Assembly (NCBI RefSeq): GCF_051020765.1
Contig: NC_134934.1
Coordinates: 4,092,001-4,156,000, forward strand
DNA: 64,000 bases
Reading direction: 5' to 3'
Origin: Lasioglossum baleicum
Lineage: Eukaryota > Arthropoda > Insecta > Hymenoptera > Halictidae
Numbering within the stretch: the first letter of the stretch is position 1; each line of letters opens with the position of its first letter. Below are positions 12,510-25,074 of the stretch, piece after piece. A program made the translations under genes and the position numbers. The notes beneath the pieces are model-generated. The model did no database searches and had not been told where the DNA came from. It was given only the letters and a program-made list of their open reading frames with translations.

Positions 12510-13985
12510 TACAGCGCTGCATTGCTGTCCCGTGTCCCGTGCACATTTTTCTCTCGCGAAACGGTTTGCAACTCGCGACCGGCTGAGATCGATTATGTCG
12601 CCGGAGTGCCAATAATAACGTTCGCGTCGGGTCGCGAGGTGGCACGTACACTTTCCAGACCACCTTCGAGTTCCGTCTTTTCACGATCGATATTGCGCAT
12701 GGTTCGCTTCTCTCCTCCCTTCGATCCACTTTGCTTTCAACTTCCATTCTTTTCGATCCCTGTTCTCTCTGCGCGAAAACTGGAAATGCTATAAAAACTA
12801 AATCGTTTCAATATTTCGCAAGGGGGTGGTACTTACGTTGAATTCACTGAAATATTTCAGTAATGTAGACGAGTAACAAAGACACGAGTTTCACTTTCGT
12901 CTGGATCCGAGCAGAACAGTGAGCCGTAGATGTGGATCGTTTAGCCGACCGCGTGCGATCGTAACACGAACGATCTCGATACCGGGGAGTGCGGTTCGCA
13001 ACGAGGTTGCACGCGCGACACCGCTCCGGTTTGTATCGGATCCCCGATCGTCGAAACTTCTGTAATTAATGGAAGTTTTCCGCCGCGGAAATCCCGGGTC
13101 TCGTCAGAATTTCGACCGCGGGCATAATCCGATTTTGTCGGAAGTTCCGGGTAATCGACGCGCGGCGCGCATCCGCTATAGAAAAGATGATACATCGATG
13201 GCTGGCAACTGAACAGGACCCATCGGAAAGAGAAAATAATTGGCAACGTTAACGCCGGGGCTTGCCACGCGATCGCTACGGCTAATTTAAATAATCCGCG
13301 AGGTCCCGCGCGAGAAACGAACACGTTGTTTTCACTGAAAACAGAACGGCCCCGCGCTGTTCTGTACAAACACGGAAAATCTCGTTATCCGCTTTAATCC
13401 CCGCGCTTCGAACACGATTTCCGACACGTATTCGATCAGGCTACCGCTGCGCCGCGTCGTCTATCCGCCGCGCGACGTCGCGTCAGCTTCCTTGGATCTT
13501 TCTTCCGGCGTCGGGTCACGAAAAATCGAGTCGGTCACTATCGACGCGCGACGCCCCGCAACATATTGGCGAACATAGCCTGTAGGCTGTCACCGGTGTT
13601 ACACGTGTATGTCTCGGGCTATCGTCGATACAAAGGGGCGCATCTGGCCCGTAAGTGATAGGAGCTGACGCGGGGTCTGGCTCTCTACATAGGAATACAG
13701 GCCGATCCATAAATCGGGAAGCTAGAAAATTGAGCTCCTCTATGCTGGAACTTGAGCTGATTTCCTTGTTCGCCAAATGGATTATCGGAGAATTCTTATC
13801 CCGCGGGAATGCTGAATAAACTTCCGCCCTCCTGGAATCCATTTAATCGAGCAATGTCATTATCGCGTTCACAAATAACATTTTAATGTCCTCGTAAAAT
13901 TTACGAAATTAGTCCGACATTTAGTGCTTCCATTCGAAAGCAAACATGAAAATATGAGGACAGAAATTGTTGCGAGTGCAGCGAG

Positions 13986-14089
13986 ACCACGCCTACTTGA
14001 AGGAACAAGAGTAGCACTTGAGGACAATACAAGGGTACTATTTTTACCGAGTTATAATTAGCAAAACGCCGAAACCACGCCTACTTGAA
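13986..14089 (+). repeat. Pair of CCACGCCTACTTGAA motifs
   Basis: accacgcctacttgaa occurs identically at 13,986-14,001 and 14,074-14,089, 88 bp apart. It belongs to a motif that recurs in tight 19-20 bp arrays near 34.1, 59.7-59.9 and 62.3 kb. Confidence 0.8.
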
Positions 14090-17000
14090 TCACTATACGA
14101 AAACGAAGCACAATGAGAAAGAGATCGCTTCGATTGAGTGAAAGTCGAGCAGAAATTCGACTTTTCCAGGGTTTCCTCGCGACAACTCGACCTAGTGTAT
14201 ACAAATTGACCAGCTCGACGGAGCCAGGCGTCGATGGCCACAGCTCCGGGCTATCGTGGCAGCGATTGCGTGCCGTTGTTGTCGTTTCGTGGTCACGTTC
14301 CTATAGTAACCGCGGCCCATTGTTCAATAAACGCTGAATTATGAGTCAGTCCCCGCGGCCGGTAGCTGCCGTCGTTCTCGCAACCCTCGTCACGCTCGTT
14401 TCCCCGACGAAACGATGATTAACTCTTTCCCTTGGCACCGGTTTACAAAGGGGGCTACCGATAGGGTCATCCATTCGATCCGAGCATCGCGGGCAAAACG
14501 GTCGTTAGGAACGGGTTACGCTAAAATCGACTGTACACAGGTCCCATCAACAGAACTTCTCCGATGCCGGTCGTGATCGACAACGGTTTCGATGGACAAC
14601 GATCGTGATCGGTAATGAGCGGGTCTGAGCTTTTAAAGAAAATCACAAAATTAGTAATAAAATCATATGCGTTCTCTTTTATCTTTGTCGATTTATAATA
14701 CTTGGACAATATGTATATCGTATTTGGTCTGTGAATGCCTCGCATGTACACAGAGGGAAATAGAAACTATACCCGACCTAAACAGTCGTCGATTAAAATC
14801 ATTGTGGGTCAAAGTTGTTGTCGATCAAATCCGGTGAATTGTCAGTGAAATCTGTGGCAGCGATTTTAACGTAACCCGTTAGAAACTTGAAACTAGGCGA
14901 GCAGCGATACAATGGCTGAAGTTCAATTGTTTCGATACTCCGCCCAGCGGAACGTTCCTACATATATTTTTTCTCGAAAGAAGTTCTGTGAATTAAAACG
15001 TCTCGAACAAAACACCGTGCAATTTCGAAGAGGATTCCTCTTTACAACAATCCCTTAAAATTCAACATATAACAGGTTTTAGTAATTTATGAAAAACAAA
15101 AACTAAGAAACCAATTCGCTCGCGTAGTCTACAACCTTACTATGCGTTCGGATGCGACTTACCGCGGACAGAAGGGTTGCACAAGTTAGCTGGCACAATG
15201 CTGAGTCCCGGAGCTGATGATCCATGGGCAGTGGTCGCCTAGATCAAGCGGTGTTTATTTTCGCAGGGGTTCGCGGGTATTTCGAATACGGCGAATCGAA
15301 TCGATCGCGGCCGCGATCCGTTTCCATTGAAAACCGCTCGAGTGGGCCGGGCTTTGTTCGGCGAAAAGACGCCGGGAAATCGGGCTGCGATTCAAGGAGC
15401 TGAAATAAAGGGTCCCAGGGTTACGGGGGTACGAATTTTTTTTTTTCCTCCATCCAGCCGGCGCGGCGTGTATTTAAATATCAAACGGCCGGCCTGGAAT
15501 ATAGGTCGAGGGAATATCCGTGTCCCCATTGTGCCGCGGCATTGTCGGCCCGCTCACGAATCAAGCATTCGGCTCGCGAAGACCATCACGGAACGGATCA
15601 AGTCGGAGACAATGGCTCGACGTATGCGCTCCGCTGCCACGATAATTGAATTTTTGATCCCCGAGAGAGCCGAGGATCCTCTTCGATGGCAAACGTTACG
15701 CGCCGATCTCCCGCTAGTTTCCAAACGTAAACACTATTTTCATTTTGTCTCGCTCCTGGTCTCCTTCCAACTCGTTACTAATTTTACAACGACGCACACT
15801 CGTGGAACGGTAGACTATGCCGCTGGTCGTATAGGAAGAGAGGAATTTTTTAGCTCGTTTGGTTACAGAAAGATAATTAAGCCGCGGACATACGTAAAGG
15901 TCATTTAAATTCCGCGCCACGGCGCTACTAATTTCTACGAAGAGAAAGGCATCGCGCGCGTGCATGAAAAATGTTTAACGCTATCAAAGCGGACTTTAGG
16001 ATCGTCAAACGAAATGTTAATCCTCTTTCGCCGTGGAGTAGAATATTTATAAAATGATCCTCTTCCGACTGTCGGGACCACCGAATGTGGTTTTTGGTTT
16101 TCTACTGTGACTCGTATTTCACGTTTAAATAGCGGTTCCTTTTGCGTATGTATTTGGCTATTTGATTGAAGTGAACGTTTGCAAGTGAAAGATTTATGCC
16201 AGTGGTAGAGATTTTATGCAGATACAATGCAGTTGATAGTAACAATAATCCATTGATGCAGACAGGAGAGAAAATAGTGAAAATATATAAAATAGATAAA
16301 TTAACCCTCGCGAAAACCGCAATTTTATTAGAGTAAGAAACGGGAGTAGAAGTATTACTGTAAAGCAGGAAAGGCCGAACTCAGTTTTGTAGCAGCGCAC
16401 TGTAGCTCGACGAACCATCGTCACGAGATGTAGCCATTCTGAAACTTTTCCCTTGCGTCACACTTTCTTCGTCGTTCTCGTCGTCATGGGATCGTAAAGT
16501 CGCGGACATCCAGAGAGTCACTCTTTCCGAATGAAGTGTCACCGAGGGGGCCACGATATCATCCTACCGCTCGTTTAATTTTAACGGTTAAACGAACGCG
16601 TACAGTCTCGTACTCCTCTTGTTCCACCCTTTCTTTTCGCCGAGGAAGGCGAGAAACATTCGCCGCAATCGTTGTTTCGCGTCACGAGACTCCGGACACG
16701 AATGCGCTTCCTCCATAGATAAAATACAAACGTAACACCTGCCGCGAGTAACGAGCATTCGACGTGTGCACCGGAGAGAAACGAGACAAGCGTCGATTCC
16801 CTCGGGCGTCGCGAGTGTCGCGACCCGATTAAAATACTGCCGTCGCGCTCCAGATGTTTAATAAGCGAGAGGTTCTCGCTCCTAATCGGATGGCTTGAAA
16901 ATTATTTCGCGGATCGGCCTTACGTTTGCGCCCGCCGTCGAATTTACATTTAGATGTACTGCGAGATTTTTGTTGTATACGTCCTTTAGAAATAGTTTCA

Positions 17001-18378
17001 TAGAAAGAAGACTCTAAGATAACACGTGGGAAATTCGAGAATGTGTCGCGGCCTCGTTCATAGATGGCGATAATACTGAAAATTTTATTGTTACATCTTA
17101 AAGCGTGAATTTTTACGTAGAGTCAGCTGTAAAGCTAAAATATTGTTCGAAGAAAACCAAAATTTTATTCCTTCCTGCCCGTTCCACGAGCGGGCAATTA
17201 AGAATTTCACCCGAAAATGTTCAGCCACGTCTCACGGCGGTTATTTATTTACGCCGTATCCCATGTACAAAAAGCACGTAATTTCACCGGAAAAATGAAA
17301 CTCGACGGTGCTATCTCCGAAACTAATAATTCAAAACGAAATTCGCTACGTGCTCCCTTATACAGAATTTGTTTCCGCGCCTGTAATATACGAGGAGACG
17401 GGGCAACGTTCCGCGTAGAGCGTGCACGGTAGAACAGAAAGTGCGTATAAGCGGTGACCCGTTTTTCGCTTGTGTCTCTGAGACATCTTAATATCTAAAT
17501 TATTTTCGTAGGAACCGGAGGAAAGTTTAATTTGTAACGCGATAATGAAACGTACGCCGAATATCGCGGTCTACGGTCGGGTGGCGATCAATCTCCGAGG
17601 TAGATCCTGTGGAAACGTTGGGGTGTGATGCAGCGCGGGAATAGCGGCGTGTCCGTACCAGTCGCAATTATCTTAATGATTTCAGCCGGTTTAATTAACC
17701 GACTCGCTTGGTTCGCTACGGCGCGGGGCAGATTTCGGAATTACGTGTGGTTCGTGGACGCTCTTCGCTATCTTCCCGGTGGCATCTCGCCGCCATGGCG
17801 AGTTTTGCCAGCTCGCGGCCTAGAAATTCCCCTAATGAAACCATTTAGCGACTCGGAGGCGCTAAAGGGAACACTCGATCGCGGCCGGTTCAACGCGATC
17901 GAAAGAGCCCCCCCCCCGCTGGTTAATTGCCGATCACTCGAAAGCGTCCCGCGTTTTTGCCCGCTGCGAAAGTTGCACGAGCAAAGTCCTCGTGTCACGG
18001 AGAATGGCTTTCTGCCGAGCAGACGCCCTCTTCCCTCGAAAATTGCTCCGAAGCGACCAACTAGATGTAATTCGTTCTTTGACTCTTAGCCCTTCGTTCC
18101 TCAAAGCGAGCTCGTATCACGCAGACCTTCAATGAATCTACCAACCTGAACTCTACATTCCATTGCGCTGTCGCGTGCGAGCGTAAGCTCGTTACCAGCT
18201 GAACACCTCAACTTTATATTCTTTCTTCCCTTCCATTTTCGTTTATTCCATACTATCTGCCCTCTCGATCTTTAATTCGTGGTAGTATTTAGACTGTCGT
18301 AACTTCCATACCGCTCGGAATTACTATGTGATTCGAAGTAACTATTTCCTTTTTCTGCGCGAACAAATTCAAGAGTTA

Positions 18379-18497
18379 TTAACGATAAACACGGACGAAT
18401 CAGAGCGCGGCTACTGCGAACGGAGATTCCGGCTCGGCCAACCCTAACGTCATACTCTGCCGTAGCCGCGCTCTGATTGGTCTGTGTTTTTCGTTAC
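18379..18497. repeat. Short inverted repeat with 36-bp arms and CCAAT-like core
   Basis: The left arm 18,379-18,414 and right arm 18,462-18,497 are inverted copies matching at 32 of 36 positions. The best-conserved part is atcagagcgcggctac. The right arm read on the minus strand includes CCAATCAGAG. The 47-bp spacer is GC-rich. This may be a very small MITE or a structured regulatory or RNA element; nothing decides between these. Confidence 0.75.
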
Positions 18498-19456
18498 CAA
18501 CTCCTTTAACAAGGCCGCGGATAAAATGTACGCAAAGAAAAAAGGTACTTTAACATTTTTGGAACACCCCGTGTGGTATTATACCTGCATTCGAAAAATA
18601 AAGGTTTTCTTCAAAAAGTTCTCTATTTATAAACTATCTGCTCGAGTAACCGGTGATGTAAAACGAAATTCATCTAATCTCTGGGACTGTATATCTCGTC
18701 AGTAGCATGTTAAATACAACAGAAAAGAAAAAAATGGGTAATGAGAATAATTACGTTTCTTCCTTACGATGCAAATGGGTTAATGGAAGTGTGCGGCTAG
18801 ATGAGCCAGATCCTGTCGAGAATGATTATCGTGTAAGGATGGAGACGCGTCAACCGGTTCGTAGTTTGTTTTCCTTTGTTTTCCTTTCCCGTCGGTTTTC
18901 ATCGGGATTCTACCTCTTGCTCGCGTTTCGTGTTCCGCGATTTTAGAAGCACTCGGCCGAGTCGGCAACCAAGTGCTCGTTTACTTAGCAACGTTACGTA
19001 AGAAGCCATTTCTGTCGAAAGTAACGGCGGTCTGGTTAATAAGCGAACCGCACGGACCGCATTAAACCGGCCGGCGATATTTCGAGTTTGTTTCGACGCC
19101 GGTAATGCTCTCGTTCCGACGCGAGGACAACCTGCTGTATCGTTGCTATTGGATTACCCGGCGAAATGATCCTGGAAATGAATTCCCGCGATCATTGCGT
19201 TTATGGGTATCGGCGACTAGCCTCGAGGCTGCGTTTCTGCGAATTAACACATTCGCGCGTATCTACGGTGTACATTGTACACATAATGATTTTCGTCTTC
19301 GAGCAAATGGGCAAAACGTTGCGAATGCTGCAATTTCACTTTAGATATATTGTAACGCATCCTTTAACAGCTGGATATGGTAGTTGGTTAAAAAGTTATG
19401 CTAAGTATGTTGAATGTTCTATTGTAACCTTATTTCTTCTGAGTAATAAATTTGGA

Positions 19457-19477
19457 TAACGTAAAAATCCACGGTCT
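19457..19477 (-). repeat. Single AGACTGCGG-family MITE end, degenerate
   Basis: ataacgtaaaaatccacggt followed by ctg resembles the right-hand family end. No partner was found. Confidence 0.35.
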
Positions 19478-20149
19478 GCTGATAGGTATACGGTGGCGTA
19501 TACTTATACCTTAGACAGGATTATCTACGTTCCAGCGAATGAATGTGTAATTCGTGTATTTCTAGCTCTCTTTTCCAACGTTATTGGATAAATTCCGAGT
19601 CACGACTATATTTGATACGCTAGCTCTAATTGCTTAATACGTCCGTATCAATTTCCTGGCGATCTGTAAAAACGAGAACTGTAAACGGAACAGGAATCCG
19701 TTTCCCCTATCCGGCAGGATAGGGCAGGATAGAATAAAAATTCTATCTGAACGGCAGCTGTGGTTAGCGTCGTCTCCAGCACGCTAATTTCCTCTAACTG
19801 CATGCAATCTATTAATGACCGCGGATCGAATAGGAGGAGACGACGATTCACGTGATGTGTCACGGTTTGAACCGTGGGAAATCGAGATTTTCCCGTGACG
19901 GGCAACAGACGCCGATGGAAAAGCTGCCGCGCGAGGTCCCATTTCAAGCGTAATTAAATTTGCAGTTTTTCCGACGAGTTTCCACGCGAAAACGGAACAC
20001 GAACGCTACTACTCGCTGGCGGGAAGTTTCGTTAATCGGCTCGCGAGAACTTCGAAGCACAACCTAATTTGCTGGCAAGAACTTGCACGCCCCTGTATCG
20101 CGTTCACGGACCACCGAATCGACGGCTCGGCCCTGGCCGTCTCGCTTTC

Positions 20150-20175
20150 GAAACGAAACGAAACGAAACGAAACG
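20150..20175 (+). repeat. (GAAAC)5 pentanucleotide microsatellite
   Basis: Five perfect GAAAC units in a row in an otherwise CpG-rich stretch. Confidence 0.95.
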
Positions 20176-20391
20176 ATCGCGTTTCCGACCGGCGGAATTC
20201 GCCGCGGGAAAGAAACCCGAATCGTTCGGGCTCGCGCAATTACGCGCTTCCATCTTCCCACGTCAATCGGGACTGGTCGAGCACGCATGCACACGCGTAC
20301 ACGCGTCGAGGAGGGAAGAATAAGCGTGCACCTTCGATTCAAGCCTCCGCTAGATCTGGATCGCAGCCCGTTCTACCGAGAACTGCAATTA

Positions 20392-20493
20392 AACTGCGGA
20401 TCTTTGTGTAAAGTACAAATTATCTTTATTCACACTGTTGTTGGTTTGTTTTGAATTATCGAATATGAACCTGCATGCATAAAATCCGCAGAT
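20392..20493. mobile_element. AGACTGCGG-family MITE, short copy
   Basis: The left end aactgcggatctttgtgtaa at 20,392 and the right end gcatgcataaaatccgcaga ending near 20,493 form an inverted pair. The length of about 102 bp implies internal deletion compared with the ~190-bp copies. A second, unrelated foldback element begins only about 20 bp further on. Confidence 0.7.
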
Positions 20494-20514
20494 CGTGTTC
20501 TTTACAAGGTGTTT

Positions 20515-20949
20515 CAGCAGGAGGCCAGCTAAATATCTCCTTTATTTTTGATGGCACAAAAAGAATATTTTTGGCATATTTTAAATGGTATCGAAGAAGG
20601 AATATCATAAAAGAACAATCTTTTGTCTGGTTATTTTTTCATAGTTTTTTCAAGGTCATCGTCATTTTTTATCGGGAAAACTTATTTTTTGTTTATGCCA
20701 TCTTGTTAATGACTTTAGCATATTCAAATGTATTTTTTCAGCCACTATAAGATGGTGTAAAAAGAAAAGATTTCCCGATAAAAAAATAACGATGACCTTG
20801 AAAAAACTATGAAAAAAGAACCGGACAAAAGAAATTGTCCTTCTACGATATTCCTCCTTCGATACCATTTAAATTATGCCATAAAAATTTTTTGTGTCAT
20901 TAAAAATAAAGGAGATATTTGGGTGGCGTCCTTCAGCTGAGACACCCTG
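20515..20949. mobile_element. Foldback MITE, 435 bp, TA-flanked
   Basis: Terminal inverted repeats run deep into the element. The left arm has caaggtgtttcagc, aaatatctcctttatttt, aaggtcatcgtca and ttatcgggaaaa; the right arm has their reverse complements, ending in gctgagacaccctg. TA lies immediately outside both ends (20,513-20,514 and 20,950-20,951), consistent with a TA target-site duplication. The central ~60 bp is unpaired. No transposase ORF is present, and the short ORFs here are hairpin translations. Confidence 0.85.
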
Positions 20950-22507
20950 TATAATGTTCCTGTGCAAATTTTTATGGAAATGCTCGAATAATGCCAGGAT
21001 GGACTAACAAACTAAATAAATAGTCGGAGGTACGTATTTCCAGAGCCATCCATTTATCTTCTTTTGGAATTCCGAGATATCGCTCGCGATACCAGGATTC
21101 TCGGCGGTCCACGCACGGGGAACACCTATGCAAATAGCTTGCTACGTTGACGGTGAGCTGCAATGTCAGCCGGGTTGACATTTGCGCGCGATTCATTATC
21201 TGGACAAGCCGGCCAGAGCGTAGCCCGTGCTTATCCGCCGTCGGAACTGGGTCAGGCGAAAGAAAATTCGCGTAAATTCTCCAGCTGGAAACAGCGTTGC
21301 CCGAGTTTCGCGGGGAAATTGATTCTTGCGTGTACCGTTCGGTAATCGAATAAACAAATTGACCAACAGCGTGCAATTCGAAGAGAAAGAGAGAGGGAGA
21401 GATAGAGAGTTCCATGGACCATGCGAGTTCATCAGACAGTTTTAAAAATCCTGTTTCGCGTTCGTCGCCGGAACGTTATCAGCACTGAAAATTGTGCTCG
21501 TTTCGCTGTGAAATTCGTTTGCCAGTCCTCTTTCTCTTTCTCTCTGGTTCTCTCTCCATCGCAGCCCCCGGCAGTGCGCTCTTTACGTGATTCCGGGAGT
21601 TTTCATTATCCTGATGTGTGCGTGCGCAATCCGGACGGTGAACAAATTATTACTTTTCGGCTTTTGAATCGATTTTCGGGAAGCAGTCGACGATAAATGG
21701 TCGGCAATAAGCTGCTCTCCGAATATTCCGTCGATTATCGAGCTTTGCGTGCGTTTCGATAAACGAGTTCTGTTAATATGGTGCGTCGGCATGGAAAGGG
21801 GCTCGGATGAAACATGGGCGCAATTCTTCGACGCGTTGCGGAACATCTCTGTGGATTATAATTAATTTATTTTATCAATTCCTTGAACTGTATTATCTTC
21901 TGGATGTGATCGAGTGTAATCTGCCGGATTATCGACATAATATAAGCATTGTTCAGCGGCCACACCCACAATTTTTATTGATATTGTGTGGAAAACAATG
22001 GTTTTAGGTTGAAAGATAGCCCCCTAAAATTATAAGTCGCTAACCCTACATATAAGGATTGGACCATGCTTATCTTCCTAGACTAGACCCTTGTCGTTGT
22101 AAAGCTGCGAGGCTATACGTTTACGAGAAAGAATACAGGTTTTGCTTGACAATGGAAAAATCGGCGTGCAAGGTCACAGAAAATGGGTTTGACTTAACAA
22201 CAGGAAAATGATACTGCGTTAAAAACGAAGCGAAAAGAACGCGCAGCTAATTCAATTCAGCTCGATATCGTTACCATGTATGCGCTTCGATATCATAAGG
22301 CCAGGGGTTAATTATCTATTAGCGGCGATAGCGCGGTGAAATACAATTACGAATCGGAAGCTTGCTTCACGACTGAATAGAATCGTAGAAGACGTTGATT
22401 TATTTAATCAATTATGGAGTCGAATGGTCTGCGAGATAATGATTGACGAAGTTTACACGGAGAAGATTGATACTCTATCCATTTTAAGACAGCATCGCAT
22501 ATATGTA

Positions 22508-22721
22508 TGTGCCCATAATTATGAAACTGGTCTAAGTCATACGTTTCTTGTTTCGAGATATTTGAAGGTAAAGAATATTAACACAAAGTGAATTCCATGT
22601 AATGTTGAAATAACGAGCACTATCTAACAGTTTGTTTTTCACAATATCGTAAAAATTACATGGAATTAATTTAGTTTAAAATAATGTGATAACTTGGACG
22701 ACTTTCATAATTATGGGTACA
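22508..22721. mobile_element. TA-flanked mariner-like MITE, 214 bp
   Basis: The left end tgtgcccataattatgaaa (22,508-22,526) and the right end tttcataattatgggtaca (22,703-22,721) are inverted repeats differing at one position. TA flanks both ends (22,506-22,507 and 22,722-22,723). Internally, ttccatgtaa and attacatggaa are also inverted. Size, TA duplication and lack of coding capacity suit a Tc1/mariner-type MITE; the superfamily is inferred only from the flanks. Confidence 0.8.
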
Positions 22722-23607
22722 TATCTGTGATAAGTAAAAGTTCTTTTACATATATGGGAAAAGCGTTCTTTTAGCTACGAGCTAGATTGAAACAAATGCT
22801 TCCTGGTCATGTTAGAACAAATTAATTTGGAGGATCGGTGTACGTGGAAGAATTAGGAACGCACAGCAAGTTCCGCTAGTTTGCAAAAGGATTGGGTACC
22901 TGGCAAATTAAAACAGCTCGTACGTGTCTCCAGATTGGAAGGACACGCGTCTTGCTGTTCAGGTACAATGCTGCGAGTTCGGGTTAGGTCCGAGGGGGAT
23001 GTCGGTTGCGTTAAAACCGGAAGCCCCGTAATTGGAGAGGCCTAACGCGAGCGTCAGCCTCGAAGGCCTCGTTGAAACTCCATGACAGAGTTCTAGACAC
23101 AGAGACTATCATGTGTTGGTGCGGGGGAGTTTTGTAATCGACCGAACGCGACAATACGAAGAACGGTCTCTCGCGCAGTTAACGAACCAGGCGTCAGCCT
23201 CTTCTCCCACGAGCTTGCCACTGTGCGTTCATCGCCGATTAAATTAACTGTTGCCGGGTTCACGACATGTTGTATCGTTTCGAAGCCTCGAAGATGGAAG
23301 AGTTTCTGCTGGCCCCTTTGTCACGGTGGATGGCCAGCTCCCTCGCGAACCACTTCCCTCGAACGTCGTCGTTTCCTGAACCAGATTAAGGGCGGTGGCC
23401 AATTTTCGTATACGAAATTAACCGGGCAAGATCCCACTGACGATCGCGGTAGTTCGTCGAACAGCTGGCCCGGCTGAAACGGGGATCGAAAATGAGATAC
23501 GCGTACGCTTTGCGTACGTTTCTTCCCTACCTTTCTTCTGCGACGTACTTTCAGTTTTCGTGCTCCTCGTATCGAGTTCACCGTTGCCGCATCTATGTTG
23601 ATCGTTG

Positions 23608-23780
23608 GACTCGGGGGATCTTTATGCACAATAAGAATATTCTTCAATTTTTCTGATATGCACTTCTATTTGTGTTTCAGAGATAACCTTGTTGAACCTC
23701 ATGGATGTGCATCTTTACAATTTCAATGACAAACAAATCTCAGAATATTCTTTTTTTCACGGAAAGATCTCCTAGAGACT
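23608..23780. mobile_element. Possible AGACTGCGG-family MITE
   Basis: A clear left end (gactcgggggatctttatgc) starts at 23,608. A weak candidate right end, agatctcctagagact, lies at 23,765-23,780 and would give a 173-bp element. The left end is convincing; the right end is a guess. Confidence 0.4.
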
Positions 23781-23932
23781 TAACAATTGTGTCGAGTCAA
23801 TAATTGTGTACAAACAGTATCTAATATTAATAATAGTTGACGAAGCAGCGTTAGTCGGCACGCACCGAGACTATTCGAGACGCGTGAGCGAGTACAACGG
23901 TCGGATGCATCGTTAGATGATTATGCAGGACA

Positions 23933-24421
23933 ATGCATCTAGCCGGCGCGATTGAAGTTCGAACAGTGGGAGGGGAGTTCGCATCTGATTATCAGAGATC
24001 TATCAGGACACGGTCCTCTGACGCATGGTCGACAAACGACGAACCTGACGCGCTTATTAGCATGGCGGCGCTTCCGTTGGCATCGGTGTCAAGGCGGACA
24101 CAAGGTCGTCTTTCCGCGTTAAGGCGACGGAACTTCCGTAGAAGCGTATCAGACGACACACAGGATTACACCACGCCGAGCCAACGAAGGCTAAGTCTAA
24201 TTAACCGTGGCGTGCGCGGATTAATCGCCAAATTCTGTCTCTTTCGGCGCGGTTTTCCCCAGAGGCTGCTCCAACTTCATTTAACGTCTAAGGTAGACAC
24301 ATTAGATACCCGTCTCCTGTCTTCCATGCAGATCAATCACGAAATTAGCCCAAAATCTTTCATCCTAATCCTTGTTGCTCAAGCTACGAGTCTAAGTGAC
24401 TTATATACGATGGCTGATTAA
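23933..24421 (+). other. Unassigned 162-codon ORF, doubtful
   Basis: ATG-initiated open frame of 162 codons, rich in Ser and Arg (for example RRNFRRSVSDDTQDYTTPSQ). A possible splice donor (taag|gtagac) falls near 24,290. I recognise no domain. Its 3' end runs up to the start of a MITE. It could be a first exon of an unknown gene or a chance frame; neighbouring sequence gives no independent support. Confidence 0.15.
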
Positions 24422-24422
24422 C

Positions 24423-24614
24423 AGACTGCGGGTCATTATGCAAAATAAAAATTGTTCGCATTAATTGCAAGACGTAAGAACCAATCGTTATACTGTTTCA
24501 AATTACACCCACTCATTTTTGTTAGACATTCTTCATATGCTACAACCTCATACATTTTTATTGTGTAATATACAATATTTTTGCTGGTGTCGTCTTAGAA
24601 TTGTGGGACAGTCT
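24423..24614. mobile_element. AGACTGCGG-family MITE, 192 bp
   Basis: The left end agactgcgggtcattatgca at 24,423-24,442 is followed by aaaataaaaattg, as in the copy at 42,929. The right end is degenerate (gtgggacagtct, 24,603-24,614). The length agrees with the other intact copies. Confidence 0.65.
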
Positions 24615-25044
24615 AGCGAGCTCGTAGATTGTGTCAAGGCGATTTCCTTTAAATTCTACGTCTTTCCTTAAGTAATAAAGGGCTAGTTAACGAAATAGAG
24701 CCGAACGTTTTTCTCCGTGCTATCGCGATCACTTTCTTAGGCGGTGTTTTTACCGGGCGTCGTCGGTATTTTACGAGGGGAAGAAACTTTCGCTCGGTCC
24801 CTGATAATCGAGCGAACCAGTCGGGCAACGCTTCCTCCGATTAGCCGCAAGAAAACGCCGGCGGGGGCATAAAAATCTCGTAAAGCCTCGTTAATCCCCG
24901 GCAACCTGTAAGAAACGGGCAAGGATATTCTTCCTGGAATGCCGCGAGTCGAACAGGAAAGCTTTCGGAATTATTCATCCAGGATATTATTAGGCTGCCG
25001 CATATATTTCCTCCGTTCTTCGTCTTCTTTCTTGTTCCTATTAG

Positions 25045-25074
25045 TTTTCTCTCTCTCTCTCTTTCTTTCTCTTC
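25045..25074 (+). repeat. CT-rich microsatellite
   Basis: Imperfect (CT)n/(CTTT)n tract; on the opposite strand it is a GA tract. Confidence 0.9.

Larger units (their letters stand above)
9363..20391. other. Gene-free region
   Basis: No supportable exon. ORFs of 100-190 codons here (for example near 9.5-9.9, 11.4-11.9, 12.3-12.8, 15.3-15.9 and 17.6-18.1 kb) are arginine- and serine-rich translations of CpG-rich DNA and match nothing I know. Stretches 12.3-13.6 and 17.6-18.1 kb are notably CpG-rich and could be regulatory. Small repeats within the region are listed separately. Confidence 0.55.
20952..24422. other. Gene-free region
   Basis: No supportable exon. It contains one TA-flanked MITE (22,508-22,721), one single MITE end (23,608) and an unassigned ORF (23,933-24,421). 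Otherwise it is mixed-composition DNA without visible structure. Confidence 0.55.

Noticed and set aside
15327..15908. 193-codon ORF
   Set aside because: It starts at a non-ATG codon, has no recognisable motif, and no splice or promoter context supports it.
20475..20868. Hydrophobic Phe-rich ORFs on both strands
   Set aside because: They mirror each other because they are the two arms of the foldback at 20,515-20,949.
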